Assembly: GCA_965224095.1 (NCBI GenBank)
Contig: OZ245039.1
Coordinates: 1,488,001-1,552,000, forward strand
DNA from: JBPEWY01 sp965224095
GTDB lineage: Bacteria; Bacteroidota; Bacteroidia; Flavobacteriales; Flavobacteriaceae
DNA: 64,000 nt
Reading direction: 5' to 3'
A program made the position numbers and the translations under genes. The notes under the pieces were generated by a model. The model was given only the letters and a program-made list of their open reading frames with translations. It ran no database searches and had not been told where the DNA came from. Shown here piece by piece: positions 17,136 to 25,754 of this stretch (within the stretch, counting starts at the first letter, position 1; each line of letters starts with the position of its first letter).

Positions 17136-18263
17136 ATGGAGTTATTGTTTCTTTTTTATACCGGTTTTTGTTTATCTGCACTCCTGCTTGCCATTTATTT
17201 TTTAACTACCAAAAAGGGCGATAAGGTTTCTAATCTTTTTATGGCCGGGCTTATAGCTTCCTTCGGATACTATTTGTTTTACTGCATTCTGTACTGGTCA
17301 AATAACGTAAAAAACACACCCGCACTGTTACTTACTTATTATTTTCCGATGAGCACCATGGGTGCCCTTTTTTACCTGTATATCCGAAGAACTTTAGGGC
17401 TTCAAACCAAATGGAAGCATTACCTGCTTTGCTTATTCCCGCTGTTCCTTACTTTTTTTGCACAGAGAAACTTTATTTTTTTGGCTGTGGAAGACAGACT
17501 CCCTATGCTTCGCAGTCTGAGGGCAGGAACCTATGAAAAAACAATAAGTGAGTACCTGTTGAGATATCTGGATATAACACTGGTTGGCTTTATTGTAATA
17601 TTCACCCTGCTTTCCGCTGTTCTTATCCGTAAAAACACGGAGGATAAAAGCAATAATATCCAGGCCTGGTATAAGATTTTATTATATGCATTTGTCGGGT
17701 TGGCAGCGGGATTTGTTATTGATTATATTTTTATATATGCCAATCTTTATTCCTTCTCGTTAGATTATGCCATTACCTTTTTTATGATCGTGAGCATTGC
17801 CGTAATCACGTATTTTGCACTCTGGCAGCCCGATATTTATGCAGGAACTCCCATTTCCAGATTAAACCCCTTTACCAAGTATTCCAGAGCGGGATTAACC
17901 CGTGAACACGGCTTGGAATTAAAACAGGAACTGTTGACATATATGGAAAAGGAAAAACCCTATCTGAACAGCGAACTCAGGCTGGAAGATATTGCAGACC
18001 GGTTGAATATTTCAAGAAACCATGCCTCCCAGGTTATTAATGAGCACTTTAAAAAAACTTTCTTCGATTTTGTAAATACGTATCGTGTGGAAGAAGCGGC
18101 CGGCCTTCTTGAAGCCAATCCGGATCGTAAAATATCGGTCAGTGAAGTTATTTACCGTGCCGGTTTTAACAATAAGGTTTCTTTTTATAAGGCATTTAAA
18201 AAAATCAAAGGAATTACACCCCTGGAATACCGGAAGGAGAAAATTACGAAAAACGGGAGCTAA
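17136..18263 (+). CDS. Membrane-anchored AraC-family transcriptional regulator
   Basis: The product is 375 aa. The N-terminal 230 residues form about seven membrane helices (first: LLFLFYTGFCLSALLLAIYF). A linker leads to a C-terminal AraC-type double helix-turn-helix (about 265-370) with LRLEDIADRLNISRNHASQV and ISVSEVIYRAGFNNKVSFYK, ending GITPLEYR. This architecture, an integral-membrane sensor fused to a DNA-binding domain, is common in flavobacteria. The signal is unknown. Divergent orientation to the T9SS propeller gene suggests that gene as a target. Confidence 0.88.
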   Translation: MELLFLFYTGFCLSALLLAIYFLTTKKGDKVSNLFMAGLIASFGYYLFYCILYWSNNVKNTPALLLTYYFPMSTMGALFYLYIRRTLGLQTKWKHYLLCLFPLFLTFFAQRNFIFLAVEDRLPMLRSLRAGTYEKTISEYLLRYLDITLVGFIVIFTLLSAVLIRKNTEDKSNNIQAWYKILLYAFVGLAAGFVIDYIFIYANLYSFSLDYAITFFMIVSIAVITYFALWQPDIYAGTPISRLNPFTKYSRAGLTREHGLELKQELLTYMEKEKPYLNSELRLEDIADRLNISRNHASQVINEHFKKTFFDFVNTYRVEEAAGLLEANPDRKISVSEVIYRAGFNNKVSFYKAFKKIKGITPLEYRKEKITKNGS

Positions 18264-18527
18264 AAATTTAAAATAAAGAACAGCACTTATCAAGATATAA
18301 TACCCATTACCACGGAATTCTCTTATTAAAAATTCATACATACTTCATGTTACATTCCATATGAAGTGTAGTACCTCTTGTCAACCACCCAGCAACTATA
18401 CGTTCACAAACCGCAATTGGTAATTTCAATAAAACCTGAATAAGGAATAAATATCTTCAAGAATCGCAATGAACGATAAAGAAAACTTCGCCTATGAAAG
18501 TGCCCTGCTAATTACTAAATTAGCATT

Positions 18528-19334
18528 ATGAATTTATTTAAGGTAAAAGAGCCAAAGGTACCGCTTGTACCCATTGTTATTAGCATTCCGCACGCCGGGA
18601 TTAATTTCCCTCCCGAGCTAAAAAAGCATTATAAAAAAAGAATGCGAAATTTTGTTGACGATACGGACTGGTACGTGCACAGACTTTACGATTTTGCTCC
18701 GGAACTGGGTATTACGGTTATTAAAGCCAATTTAAGCAGATGGGTCATTGATTTGAACAGAGACCCGGAAAGCACTCCTTTATATAATGACGGAAGGCTT
18801 ATAACCACCTGTACTCCAACCACCGATTTTTTTGGAAATAGCATCTATAAATCGAAAGCGGTTGAACCCGAACCTGCCGAAAAGCAAAGAAGACTTGACA
18901 CATACTACTGGCCTTATTATAAAGAAATTGAAACATTACTGGAAAAACGAAAAAATCAATTCGGCAAAGTATTATTATGGGATGCGCATTCCATCAGACA
19001 CAAGGTAAGTACGATTCAAAAAGAGGTATTCCCCGATATGATTCTCGGAAATAATGACGAAAAAACCGCTCATCCGGAACTTATTAATACGGCTTTAAAA
19101 AAACTTAAATCCGGAACGTTTAACATAAACCACAACACTCCGTTTAAAGGCGGCCATATAACCCGTTATTTCGGTAAGCCGGAAAACAATACCCACGCGC
19201 TGCAATTGGAAATGAATAAAATACTGTATATGGATGATAATGAGATAACCTACAATAAGAAAAGGGCTGCAGAGGTAAAACAAGTTTTAAAAAAAACGAT
19301 TACCGGTCTAATTGATACAATGAATATAATTTAA
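18528..19334 (+). CDS. N-formylglutamate amidohydrolase
   Basis: The product is 268 aa, the family length. Diagnostic parts are VISIPHAGINFP (residues 18-29), DDTDWYVHRLYDFAPELG, ANLSRWVIDLNRDPES and LWDAHSIRH (the His/Asp zinc-binding region, about 150-158). The enzyme hydrolyses N-formyl-L-glutamate to glutamate and formate, the last step of the histidine pathway that goes through HutF. The hutF gene follows after 31 bp, which supports the assignment. No hutH, hutU or hutI lies in the window. Confidence 0.9.
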   Translation: MNLFKVKEPKVPLVPIVISIPHAGINFPPELKKHYKKRMRNFVDDTDWYVHRLYDFAPELGITVIKANLSRWVIDLNRDPESTPLYNDGRLITTCTPTTDFFGNSIYKSKAVEPEPAEKQRRLDTYYWPYYKEIETLLEKRKNQFGKVLLWDAHSIRHKVSTIQKEVFPDMILGNNDEKTAHPELINTALKKLKSGTFNINHNTPFKGGHITRYFGKPENNTHALQLEMNKILYMDDNEITYNKKRAAEVKQVLKKTITGLIDTMNII

Positions 19335-19365
19335 TGGAAATTCTTCTTTTAGTGAATTCTCAAAA

Positions 19366-20745
19366 ATGAAAACATACTACTTCAAAAAATTACTACAAAA
19401 TTCGGGATGGCTTACCAATGCCTCGGTTACTGTTGATGGCAACGGGATAATCACGGATATTTCTACCTCAGAAAACCAAAATTCATCATTCGATACCCAA
19501 CAATCAATTGCTATACCCGGTTTTCAAAATGCACATTCTCATGCTTTTCAGTATGCCATGGCCGGGCTCGCAGAAAGGCATGAAGGTACGGCAAATCCGG
19601 ATGATTTTTGGGGTTGGCGCGAAGCTATGTATCAACTGGCTTTAAGTCTGAATCCCGATCAAATGGAAACCATTGCAACCATGCTGTATTCCGAGATGGC
19701 GCGCCATGGATATACCAATGTAACCGAATTCCATTACATTCATCACGATAAAGACGGGAGGCCTTATGACAATCTTGCGGAGATGGGAAACCGATTAATT
19801 GCTGCGGCCAAAACTTCGGGTATTGGTATTACACTTTGCCCGATATTTTATCAAAAAGGGGGGTTCGGACAAGCCCCGAATAATCGACAAAGGCGTTTTA
19901 TCTCTCCGACTATCGATGCGTATTTAAAATTATTAGAAGCAAGCAGCGATGCTTGCAAAAATTACGAACATGCCAATATTGCCATCGGAGTTCACTCTAT
20001 GCGAGGAGTTGAGCCTAAAGATATTGTTGAAATTGCAAAATCAGGTCCGCAGGATATCCCGTTTCACATACATATTTCGGAACAATTAAAAGAAGTGGAA
20101 GATTCCATTAAATATTTGGGGAAAAGGCCCGTAGCATGGCTCCTGGAAAACGTAGCATTAAATGAAAGGTTTCACCTGGTACACGCTACTCATTTAACAG
20201 ATGAAGAAACGACAGGTATTGCCAGAAGCCGGGCTAATGTAGTAATCTGCCCCAGTACGGAAGGAAATTTAGGTGACGGGCTCTTTCCGTTGAGAAAGTA
20301 CCAGGAGGATGGCGGGAAATGGAGTATTGGAACAGATAGTCATATAGGATTAAATCCGTTGGAAGAATTGAGAATTTTAGATTACGGACAACGATTGATC
20401 TCTCATAAACGAAATACTTATTTCTCTCCGGAGCAGGGTGACGGGGGCACTTATGCTTTAAAAATGGCAACCATTACCGGGCGAAAGGCCATGAATAATT
20501 TTGAAAGTGAATACTTTAAGGTCGGAGAGCCCTTGAACGCTTGTATTATTGACGGTATGCATCCTTTGCTCGCCAATTGCAGTGATAAAAATTTGGCGTC
20601 TACCATAATTTATGCTGCGGACAGTGCTATGCAAAAAGCAACTGTTTCGTATGGTAAAATGATTGTGGAAAACAGAAGCCACAGGATACAAAAAGAGATT
20701 AGAAGTGCGTTTGCCGAGGTAATGCAAGTATTGAGAAACAGGTAA
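19366..20745 (+). CDS. hutF: Formimidoylglutamate deiminase
   Basis: The product is 459 aa, an amidohydrolase-superfamily enzyme of HutF length. The zinc motif HxH is NAHSHAFQ (His57, His59). Further landmarks are AGLAERHEGTANPDDFWGWR, IGVHSMRG, FHIHISEQLKEV with His-Ile-His, HLVHATHLT and IGTDSHIGLNPLEELR. HutF converts N-formimidoyl-glutamate to N-formyl-glutamate and ammonia; the upstream gene hydrolyses that product. The two genes make a coherent cytoplasmic two-step module of histidine degradation. Confidence 0.92.
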   Translation: MKTYYFKKLLQNSGWLTNASVTVDGNGIITDISTSENQNSSFDTQQSIAIPGFQNAHSHAFQYAMAGLAERHEGTANPDDFWGWREAMYQLALSLNPDQMETIATMLYSEMARHGYTNVTEFHYIHHDKDGRPYDNLAEMGNRLIAAAKTSGIGITLCPIFYQKGGFGQAPNNRQRRFISPTIDAYLKLLEASSDACKNYEHANIAIGVHSMRGVEPKDIVEIAKSGPQDIPFHIHISEQLKEVEDSIKYLGKRPVAWLLENVALNERFHLVHATHLTDEETTGIARSRANVVICPSTEGNLGDGLFPLRKYQEDGGKWSIGTDSHIGLNPLEELRILDYGQRLISHKRNTYFSPEQGDGGTYALKMATITGRKAMNNFESEYFKVGEPLNACIIDGMHPLLANCSDKNLASTIIYAADSAMQKATVSYGKMIVENRSHRIQKEIRSAFAEVMQVLRNR

Positions 20746-20802
20746 ATTAGCCGGTTAACCGAACTCCAGGTAACTGGCAATAATTAAAAAAAGTATGGGA
20801 TT

Positions 20803-21387
20803 GTGAAAAAAGAGATCTTAAAATACCTTTCTAAATATACCACAATTACTGAAGAATTGGAGAATGCAATTGCAGAAAATACGCTTATCAAAAGCTTCAA
20901 AAAAGGGAGTATTCTACTTAAAGAAGGAGGAATTTCGAATGCGTGCTATTTCATTCTAAAAGGATGTATTAGGAGTTATTTTCTAAAAGATGGTGAAGAA
21001 AAAACAATAGAAATTTATACAGAAGAACAATCCGTTGTACCTTCGAATTATGGAACTTCAATACCATCAGATTACTATCTAGAATGTTTAGAAGATACTG
21101 TTGTGACTATAGGCAATCCTGAATTGGAAAAAGAAACATTTCGGAAGTACCCTCAGTTAGAGTCTTTGGCAAGAGTAATCGCCGAAAAAACAATAGTTAA
21201 ACAACGGGAATCACTCACTCAATTCAAAACATCAACTCCCGAAGAAAGATACTTAAACCTGCTAAAAACCAGACCTGACTTGACTCAGAGAATTCCTCAA
21301 CACTTAATAGCCAGTTATTTGGGGATTAAACCGGAATCATTAAGTCGGATTAGAAAAAGAATAGTAGGCAAAAAATTGATTAATTAA
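20803..21387 (+). CDS. Crp/Fnr-family transcriptional regulator
   Basis: The product is 194 aa with a GTG start. The N-terminal cyclic-nucleotide-binding-like barrel includes GSILLKEGGISNACYFILKG and IRSYFLKDGEEKTIEIYTEE (about residues 30-80). The C-terminal part has the helix-turn-helix PQHLIASYLGIKPESLSRIR (about 165-185). The arginine that contacts the cAMP phosphate is not evident, as is usual for Bacteroidota members, so cAMP binding is doubtful. The DUF4386 gene follows after 45 bp and is a likely target or partner. Confidence 0.85.
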   Translation: MKKEILKYLSKYTTITEELENAIAENTLIKSFKKGSILLKEGGISNACYFILKGCIRSYFLKDGEEKTIEIYTEEQSVVPSNYGTSIPSDYYLECLEDTVVTIGNPELEKETFRKYPQLESLARVIAEKTIVKQRESLTQFKTSTPEERYLNLLKTRPDLTQRIPQHLIASYLGIKPESLSRIRKRIVGKKLIN

Positions 21388-21432
21388 CCAAAGTCAATGT
21401 ATCTGAATGTATAAGTATCTACTTTTAGCTGC

Positions 21433-22110
21433 ATGGAATATAGGAATAAACAAATTTCAAGAATCCCTGGAATTTTAATCATTTGCGGAATAATTGTTGG
21501 CCTTTTAAGTATTATCCCTTCATTGGAAGGCGAGAATTACCTCAAAGAGGTTTATCCCAATAGAAACCGGATTTTAGTCGGAGCAGTATTCCAATTCTTA
21601 TTGGTCCCAATTTATATCGGGTTTGCACTTGTATTCTATTCAATTATTAAAGATTTTAATAAACCGTTCTCAGTTGGTTTTGTAGGATTTCGATTTATGG
21701 CTGGAGCATTTCAGCTAATTGGAACAATATTACTCCCCGTATTTATTCTCTTAAGCCAGACATATTTAACCGCTACCCCCTCGAACATAGCTATTTTAGA
21801 ATTGTCCGGGAATATCTTAAGATTACTTCGCGACTTGACAAACCATTTGGGAGTGATATTGGCAACCGGATTAGGAAATTTATTATTCTATCAGATTCTG
21901 TATAAAGAAAAGTTAGTTCCAAAATGGCTTTCACTATGGGGGTTTTTGGGGAATTTATTAATTATGACAGCTAGTTTCTTATTACTATTTCAGTTAGTTG
22001 AAGTAGTATCGCCTGAATATGGCATTATGTCAATTCCTTTGGTTTTGCAAGAAATCATATTAGCCATATGGTTAATGGTAAGGGGACTGAATTTACCAGA
22101 AACATGTTAA
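21433..22110 (+). CDS. DUF4386 integral membrane protein
   Basis: The product is 225 aa with about six membrane helices, starting RIPGILIICGIIVGLLSIIP. The YPNRNRILVGAVFQFLLVPIYIGFALV region and the LRDLTNHLGVILATGLGNLLFY segment fit DUF4386, a family of unknown function. It lies 45 bp behind a Crp/Fnr regulator in the same direction; the pairing of a regulator with a single DUF4386 gene suggests local control. Confidence 0.8.
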   Translation: MEYRNKQISRIPGILIICGIIVGLLSIIPSLEGENYLKEVYPNRNRILVGAVFQFLLVPIYIGFALVFYSIIKDFNKPFSVGFVGFRFMAGAFQLIGTILLPVFILLSQTYLTATPSNIAILELSGNILRLLRDLTNHLGVILATGLGNLLFYQILYKEKLVPKWLSLWGFLGNLLIMTASFLLLFQLVEVVSPEYGIMSIPLVLQEIILAIWLMVRGLNLPETC

Positions 22111-22310
22111 CATTCGGAAGAAGAATAAAAAACGAACCGGCAATATGGGCAAAAAATTGATAAGAAAAACATTGTTTTTTTTTGATTTTATTTACACTCA
22201 ATTCCTAAAGTCGGAAATAAGGCTATAATAACCAAAAAGTATATTTTATATTTTAACGGAGATCATCCCGAAAGATTGGAAATAAAAAAGAACCATTTAA
22301 AAACAGGATA

Positions 22311-22571
22311 ATGAAAAGATCTAAAATCGGTTTAATTCTTGGATTGATTTTCTTAATAACATCGACCGGATGTTTATATACTCTTTTACAAAGTCATAAA
22401 AAATTTGAATATGCACTGGAAAACAATCTTCCGACCGAGTCTCTTCGGACACCATACCTCTACGATATAGTTATAATATTATTTCTGGGGTTTATTGGAA
22501 TTACAAGTTTAATCTATGTGATTTGGAAAATATATAAACAGAAAAAGAAAACATATCACAACAAGATATAA
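22311..22571 (+). CDS. Small membrane protein of unknown function
   Basis: The product is 86 aa with two membrane helices: GLILGLIFLITSTGCLYTLL (residues 7-26) and DIVIILFLGFIGITSLIYVI (about 52-71), followed by a basic tail KIYKQKKKTYHNKI. The cysteine at residue 21 sits inside the helix and could mimic a lipobox. The start is preceded by an A-rich stretch (AACAGGATAATG). No family is recognised; it is the last chromosomal gene before the integrated element. Confidence 0.5.
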   Translation: MKRSKIGLILGLIFLITSTGCLYTLLQSHKKFEYALENNLPTESLRTPYLYDIVIILFLGFIGITSLIYVIWKIYKQKKKTYHNKI

Positions 22572-22659
22572 CCACAATTATGGTAGATTCGATTACGTCG
22601 GGATCTGTTTGACTCTGTAAATCCGGGTAACGTTTATAGAACAGGTTTACTTCTCATTT

Positions 22660-22937
22660 GAAAATAGAAATCACGGACGTTAGCGCATCAGCCTTTTTTG
22701 TCCCCTTTAAAACTTCAAAAACTGCATTCATCCACTGGATTGCAGATCCAGATACAGACTACTCCTGCAAATAGAAAATCCCCGATGCTAACGCATCTGC
22801 TTTTTTTGCCCCCTTCATAACTTCAAAAACTGCATTCTTCTACTGGATTGCAGATCCAGATACAGACTACTCCTGCAAATAGAAAATCCCCGATGCTAAC
22901 GCATCTGCTTTTTTTGCCCCCTTCATAACTTCAAAAC
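22660..22937. repeat. 108-bp tandem repeat, about 2.5 copies
   Basis: Two nearly identical units begin at 22784 and 22892 with GATGCTAACGCATCTGC; a diverged unit begins near 22676. The period is 108 bp, from CTGGATTGCAGATCC at 22735 to the same at 22843. The third unit breaks off at 22937. Each unit contains a small stem GATGC-taac-GCATC followed by a T-run, similar to a plus-strand terminator. The array lies just downstream of the original tRNA-Val 3' end, outside the integrated element. A 66-codon minus-strand frame through it is not a gene. Confidence 0.85.
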
Positions 22938-22961
22938 AAAGTTTTGAGTTTTCGGGAACAA

Positions 22962-22990
22962 AAAAATCCGCATCTTTTGATGCGGATTTT
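22962..22990. terminator. Rho-independent terminator of the original tRNA-Val locus
   Basis: The arms AATCCGCATC and GATGCGGATT pair perfectly around a TTTT loop, with A-run and T-run flanks that make it usable in both directions. It lies about 10 bp beyond the 3' end of the tRNA-Val remnant, read on the minus strand, and probably ended the tRNA transcript before the element inserted. Confidence 0.8.
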
Positions 22991-22999
22991 CTGCTTGAT

Positions 23000-23048
23000 G
23001 TGGGCCCTACTGGATTCGAACCAGTGACCCCCTGCTTGTAAGGCAGGT
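23000..23048 (-). other. attL: 3' part of tRNA-Val left by integration
   Basis: These 49 bases are identical to 48219-48267. Read on the minus strand they hold tRNA-Val from the 5' side of the anticodon stem through the T arm to the discriminator base. The D arm and 5' acceptor strand are missing, so the copy is not a functional tRNA. Outside the 49 bases the two flanks differ at once, which fixes the left end of the element. Confidence 0.93.
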
Positions 23049-23149
23049 AAAAATGAGTATTATTCATTCACTATTATTAATTATTTTATTGATTTTCAAC
23101 AATTTAATAAATAACGCATGCAAATAATTTTAATTATACTCCATAAATT

Positions 23150-23170
23150 ATGTGCAAATTATGTGCAAAT
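23150..23170 (+). other. Paired ATGTGCAAAT boxes, left end (candidate integrase arm site)
   Basis: Two copies of ATGTGCAAAT start 11 bp apart (one helical turn) at 23150 and 23161. The same 21 bases occur at 48151-48171 near the other end in the same orientation. A degenerate copy (GCATGCAAAT) lies nearby at about 23116-23125. Position next to the integrase gene and presence at both ends suggest arm-type binding sites. Confidence 0.6.
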
Positions 23171-23189
23171 TTTTTTGTAACTTTATTCT

Positions 23190-24410
23190 ATGCAAACCAG
23201 TTTAACACTTAGTTTAGATAAAAGACGTGCCAAAAAAGATGGCTCCTATCCCATTATTATTAGATTGGGCCATTTTCAGAAAACTACATCTATTTCGACT
23301 GGTCATGCCGTACATCATAATTACTGGAATGATAAAAAGAAATGTGTTAGAAGCTCATATAAAGGAGTGCAATCTGTTAGTTTCTTAAATAACATACTTA
23401 GAAAACAATTAGCCCGTGCCCAGGAAGTTGTTAACAAACTTCAAGACAATAGTGAATTAGATTTCATGTCGATTAAACAATTGAAATCTAGAATAACTAA
23501 TCAAAACACCTATGATTCCTTTTATACGTTCACAGAAGATCTAATTGAAGAATTAAAGAAAGCTAATAGATTTGGTACTGCAAGAACTTACAAAGATCTT
23601 TTGTATAAACTAAAATTATTGACAAATGATTGTGATTTAAAATTTAATGAGATTAATTATGATTTTTTGAAAAAGCTGGAACAACAACATCTTTCTAATG
23701 CTAATAATAGTTACAATGGTTTGGCAACTTATTTAAGAACCTTAAGAGCAATTTACAATAAAGGTGTTAAAAGGGGCAAGATCAGTCGAGACACATATCC
23801 TTTTGCAGAGTATAAAATAAGAACAATCCCAACCAAAAAACGAGCAATTTCATATGAGAGCATTAAAAAGCTCTTAACTTTAGAATTAATACCTGGATCA
23901 TGGCCATTTCATCATCGCAATTACTTTTTACTCTCTTATATGCTTATGGGCATGCCTTTTATTGATATGGCGTTTCTTAAAATTGAAAATATTGTTGGTG
24001 GTAGAATTCAGTTTAAACGAAGGAAAACATCGCGTATTTATGATATAAAAATAACCAAACAGTTAGAAACAGTTTTAAACTTTTATACTACCAACAAGGA
24101 CTCTGAAAATTATATTTTTCCGATAATAAAAAGGGAAGGGCTTGAATTACAATTAAGGGATATAAAAAGCGCCCGGAAAAGATACAATAAAGGCCTAAGA
24201 GAATTGGCCTTAGAATGTGGGATTAAAGAACAATTAACCTCCTATGTTTCAAGGCATAGCTTTGCAACTCACGCTTTGCTAAAAAATGTACCTTTGGCAG
24301 CTATTTCAGCTATGCTAGGTCATACTAAACTTTCAACTACTCAGATATATTTAAAATCTTTACCAAATAACATACTGGATCAATACCAAGAACAACTAAA
24401 CAAGCTATAA
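23190..24410 (+). CDS. Tyrosine recombinase/integrase
   Basis: The product is 406 aa, the length of Bacteroidota phage-integrase (SAM-like core) proteins. The N-terminal arm-binding domain begins SLTLSLDKRRAKKDGSYPII; the core-binding helices span about 110-210; the catalytic domain occupies the rest. The C-terminal boxes are clear: YVSRHSFATHAL (Arg of box II), LGHTKLSTTQIYL (His and the nucleophilic Tyr, near residue 389). The position of the first catalytic Arg, usually in an R-G-M-x-F motif, reads MLMGMPFIDMAFL, with Met instead of Arg. IntDOT is also known to lack this Arg. Location beside attL fits its role in excision and integration. Confidence 0.92.
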   Translation: MQTSLTLSLDKRRAKKDGSYPIIIRLGHFQKTTSISTGHAVHHNYWNDKKKCVRSSYKGVQSVSFLNNILRKQLARAQEVVNKLQDNSELDFMSIKQLKSRITNQNTYDSFYTFTEDLIEELKKANRFGTARTYKDLLYKLKLLTNDCDLKFNEINYDFLKKLEQQHLSNANNSYNGLATYLRTLRAIYNKGVKRGKISRDTYPFAEYKIRTIPTKKRAISYESIKKLLTLELIPGSWPFHHRNYFLLSYMLMGMPFIDMAFLKIENIVGGRIQFKRRKTSRIYDIKITKQLETVLNFYTTNKDSENYIFPIIKREGLELQLRDIKSARKRYNKGLRELALECGIKEQLTSYVSRHSFATHALLKNVPLAAISAMLGHTKLSTTQIYLKSLPNNILDQYQEQLNKL

Positions 24411-24680
24411 TTAGTTTTTGTTGGATCCTGATCATAAAAAGGTAAAACCTCACCATTTGGAAGGTAAATCCTCTTTTTCGATAAACTGCATATATTCATA
24501 TCACAATTTTATTCATATTTATAAAAATTAATATCCGTTTTAGGTAAAAAATAGTATTTTTGAAACCCCTCACCCCTATAAACATTGTTAATAAGTACTT
24601 AGCAACTAATCGTTTATACCTCGTTTAAATGTAAGTATTTAAGGTAATTTGAACGTGATTAACCTTAAATACTACAAACA
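24411..24680. promoter_or_regulatory. Intergenic region with possible promoter
   Basis: This AT-rich stretch follows the integrase gene. A TATTTTTG sequence at 24555-24562 fits the TAnnTTTG -7 consensus of Bacteroidota, but no well-spaced TTG precedes it. It could drive the small lipoprotein gene at 24681. No hairpin terminator for the integrase is obvious. Confidence 0.3.
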
Positions 24681-24857
24681 ATGAAAAGATTAGTTTTAGC
24701 GGCTTTTTTAGTCGCATTTGCAGCATCTTGCACACCCGAGAGTACGTCTGAAGAATTAGAAAATAATGGATTTGAAATTCAAGCAACCGAAAAAGAAAAT
24801 TCAACAAACACCAATGGATCAGGTCAAGGCCAGGGAGATGACAACGGTGAGGGTTAA
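24681..24857 (+). CDS. Small lipoprotein, 58 aa
   Basis: The frame encodes MKRLVLAAFLVAFAASC, a perfect short signal peptide with lipobox (AASC, Cys17), followed by an acidic, Asn/Gly-rich tail: TPESTSEELENNGFEIQATE to GSGQGQGDDNGEG. The mature peptide is about 42 residues and unstructured in appearance. It is too short for usual gene finders. It overlaps the next gene by 20 bp, if that gene starts at 24838. Small lipoproteins with disordered tails are frequent on Bacteroidota mobile elements; I know no function. Confidence 0.65.
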   Translation: MKRLVLAAFLVAFAASCTPESTSEELENNGFEIQATEKENSTNTNGSGQGQGDDNGEG

Positions 24858-25530
24858 AGATTATGTATATTTTTTGATAGCGGCAGTTTGTGCTGTCGCT
24901 TTTTTCATTCATGAACTAATACCGGGACAAACAGCTAACTACACTAATGCAAAGTACAAACATATAATTGCGAAAGAGAAAAGAACCGAAGCTTTAGAGA
25001 ACCTTAAAAACGCAGCTTCTAATCTACCAGAATATAATCTATATCTTAAAGAAAAGATTGCTACTGATAAGGCATGGGAAGAATTAAATGAAGTCAAGGA
25101 TAAGGACAAGTTTTTGGGCTTTACAAATATTCAACAATTCTTAGGCGAATTTGGATGGGCCTTAGGGCTATTTATTTATTCCTTGTTTAATCTTTCCCTT
25201 GGATTTCTAAAAAAAGAATTTAAAGGTGTTCAGTATCTGCACATTACCCTTTTATCAATTTCTATATTCTATCTATCTTACACTATACAGCCTTTACAAG
25301 ACTTTACTAAGATTCAATATTATTTAGCCTCAGTATTAATTACTTCATTTATCGTTCTAAGTGCATACTTACTTGTGAAGAAAAAGAACGAACGTGTTTT
25401 TAAGCTTCAGAAAATTATAGATTCTTTATCTCGCTTTGCTATAATCAAAGTTAGAGACTTTATCTCCAGGGATAAAATTGAGGAGTATAATAAAGAGTAT
25501 TTAAAAGCCCTTCAAAAAGGAAAAGAATGA
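24838..25530 (+). CDS. Four-helix membrane protein of unknown function
   Basis: The product is 230 aa from ATG at 24838, which has GGGAG just upstream. Longer in-frame starts at 24766 and 24814 would place the extra residues inside the lipoprotein gene and are less likely. One helix lies near the N-terminus (YVYFLIAAVCAVAFFIHEL), then a soluble coiled segment (KEKRTEALENLKNAASNL; TDKAWEELNEVKDKDK), then three helices (FGWALGLFIYSLFNLSLGFL; LHITLLSISIFYLSYTI; YLASVLITSFIVLSAYLLV), and a charged C-terminus. It is probably co-transcribed with the lipoprotein before it and the coiled-coil gene after it. Confidence 0.55.
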   Translation: MTTVRVKDYVYFLIAAVCAVAFFIHELIPGQTANYTNAKYKHIIAKEKRTEALENLKNAASNLPEYNLYLKEKIATDKAWEELNEVKDKDKFLGFTNIQQFLGEFGWALGLFIYSLFNLSLGFLKKEFKGVQYLHITLLSISIFYLSYTIQPLQDFTKIQYYLASVLITSFIVLSAYLLVKKKNERVFKLQKIIDSLSRFAIIKVRDFISRDKIEEYNKEYLKALQKGKE

Positions 25531-25754
25531 AAAAGGAAGACTTAAACAAAATTAGAGAATATTATAAAGATTTTCTTCCTGAAGATGTTTTAAAGCAGGT
25601 GGATGAGGATGTAAAAACTATTATTGAAAAGTTGGAGGAAAAAAAGAAAGAGCAAATTGATAAGATTACCAACTTAGAAAAAAAATGTAACTGTTTAAGT
25701 GGTTATAACTTGAAAAAACTATTGCCTCTTTTTAGACAAAATCTCAGTCTTTAA
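25527..25754 (+). CDS. Small coiled-coil protein
   Basis: The product is 75 aa, highly charged: LKQVDEDVKTIIEKLEEKKK and EQIDKITNLEKKCNCLSGYN suggest a coiled coil with a C-x-C pair near residue 54. The start overlaps the preceding stop by ATGA, a sign of translational coupling. Its last 36 bp overlap the end of the convergent XRE regulator gene. No family is recognised. Confidence 0.5.
   Translation: MKKEDLNKIREYYKDFLPEDVLKQVDEDVKTIIEKLEEKKKEQIDKITNLEKKCNCLSGYNLKKLLPLFRQNLSL

Noticed and set aside
22660..22937. Tandem repeat as a CRISPR array
   Set aside because: The units are 108 bp and adjoin without unique spacers, and no cas genes lie nearby.
22867..23067. 66-codon minus-strand frame across tRNA-Val remnant (contains GVTGSNPVGPTS)
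   Set aside because: It is the translation of the tRNA T arm, the terminator hairpin and the tandem repeat. Such GSNPVGP frames are a known artefact of tRNA genes.
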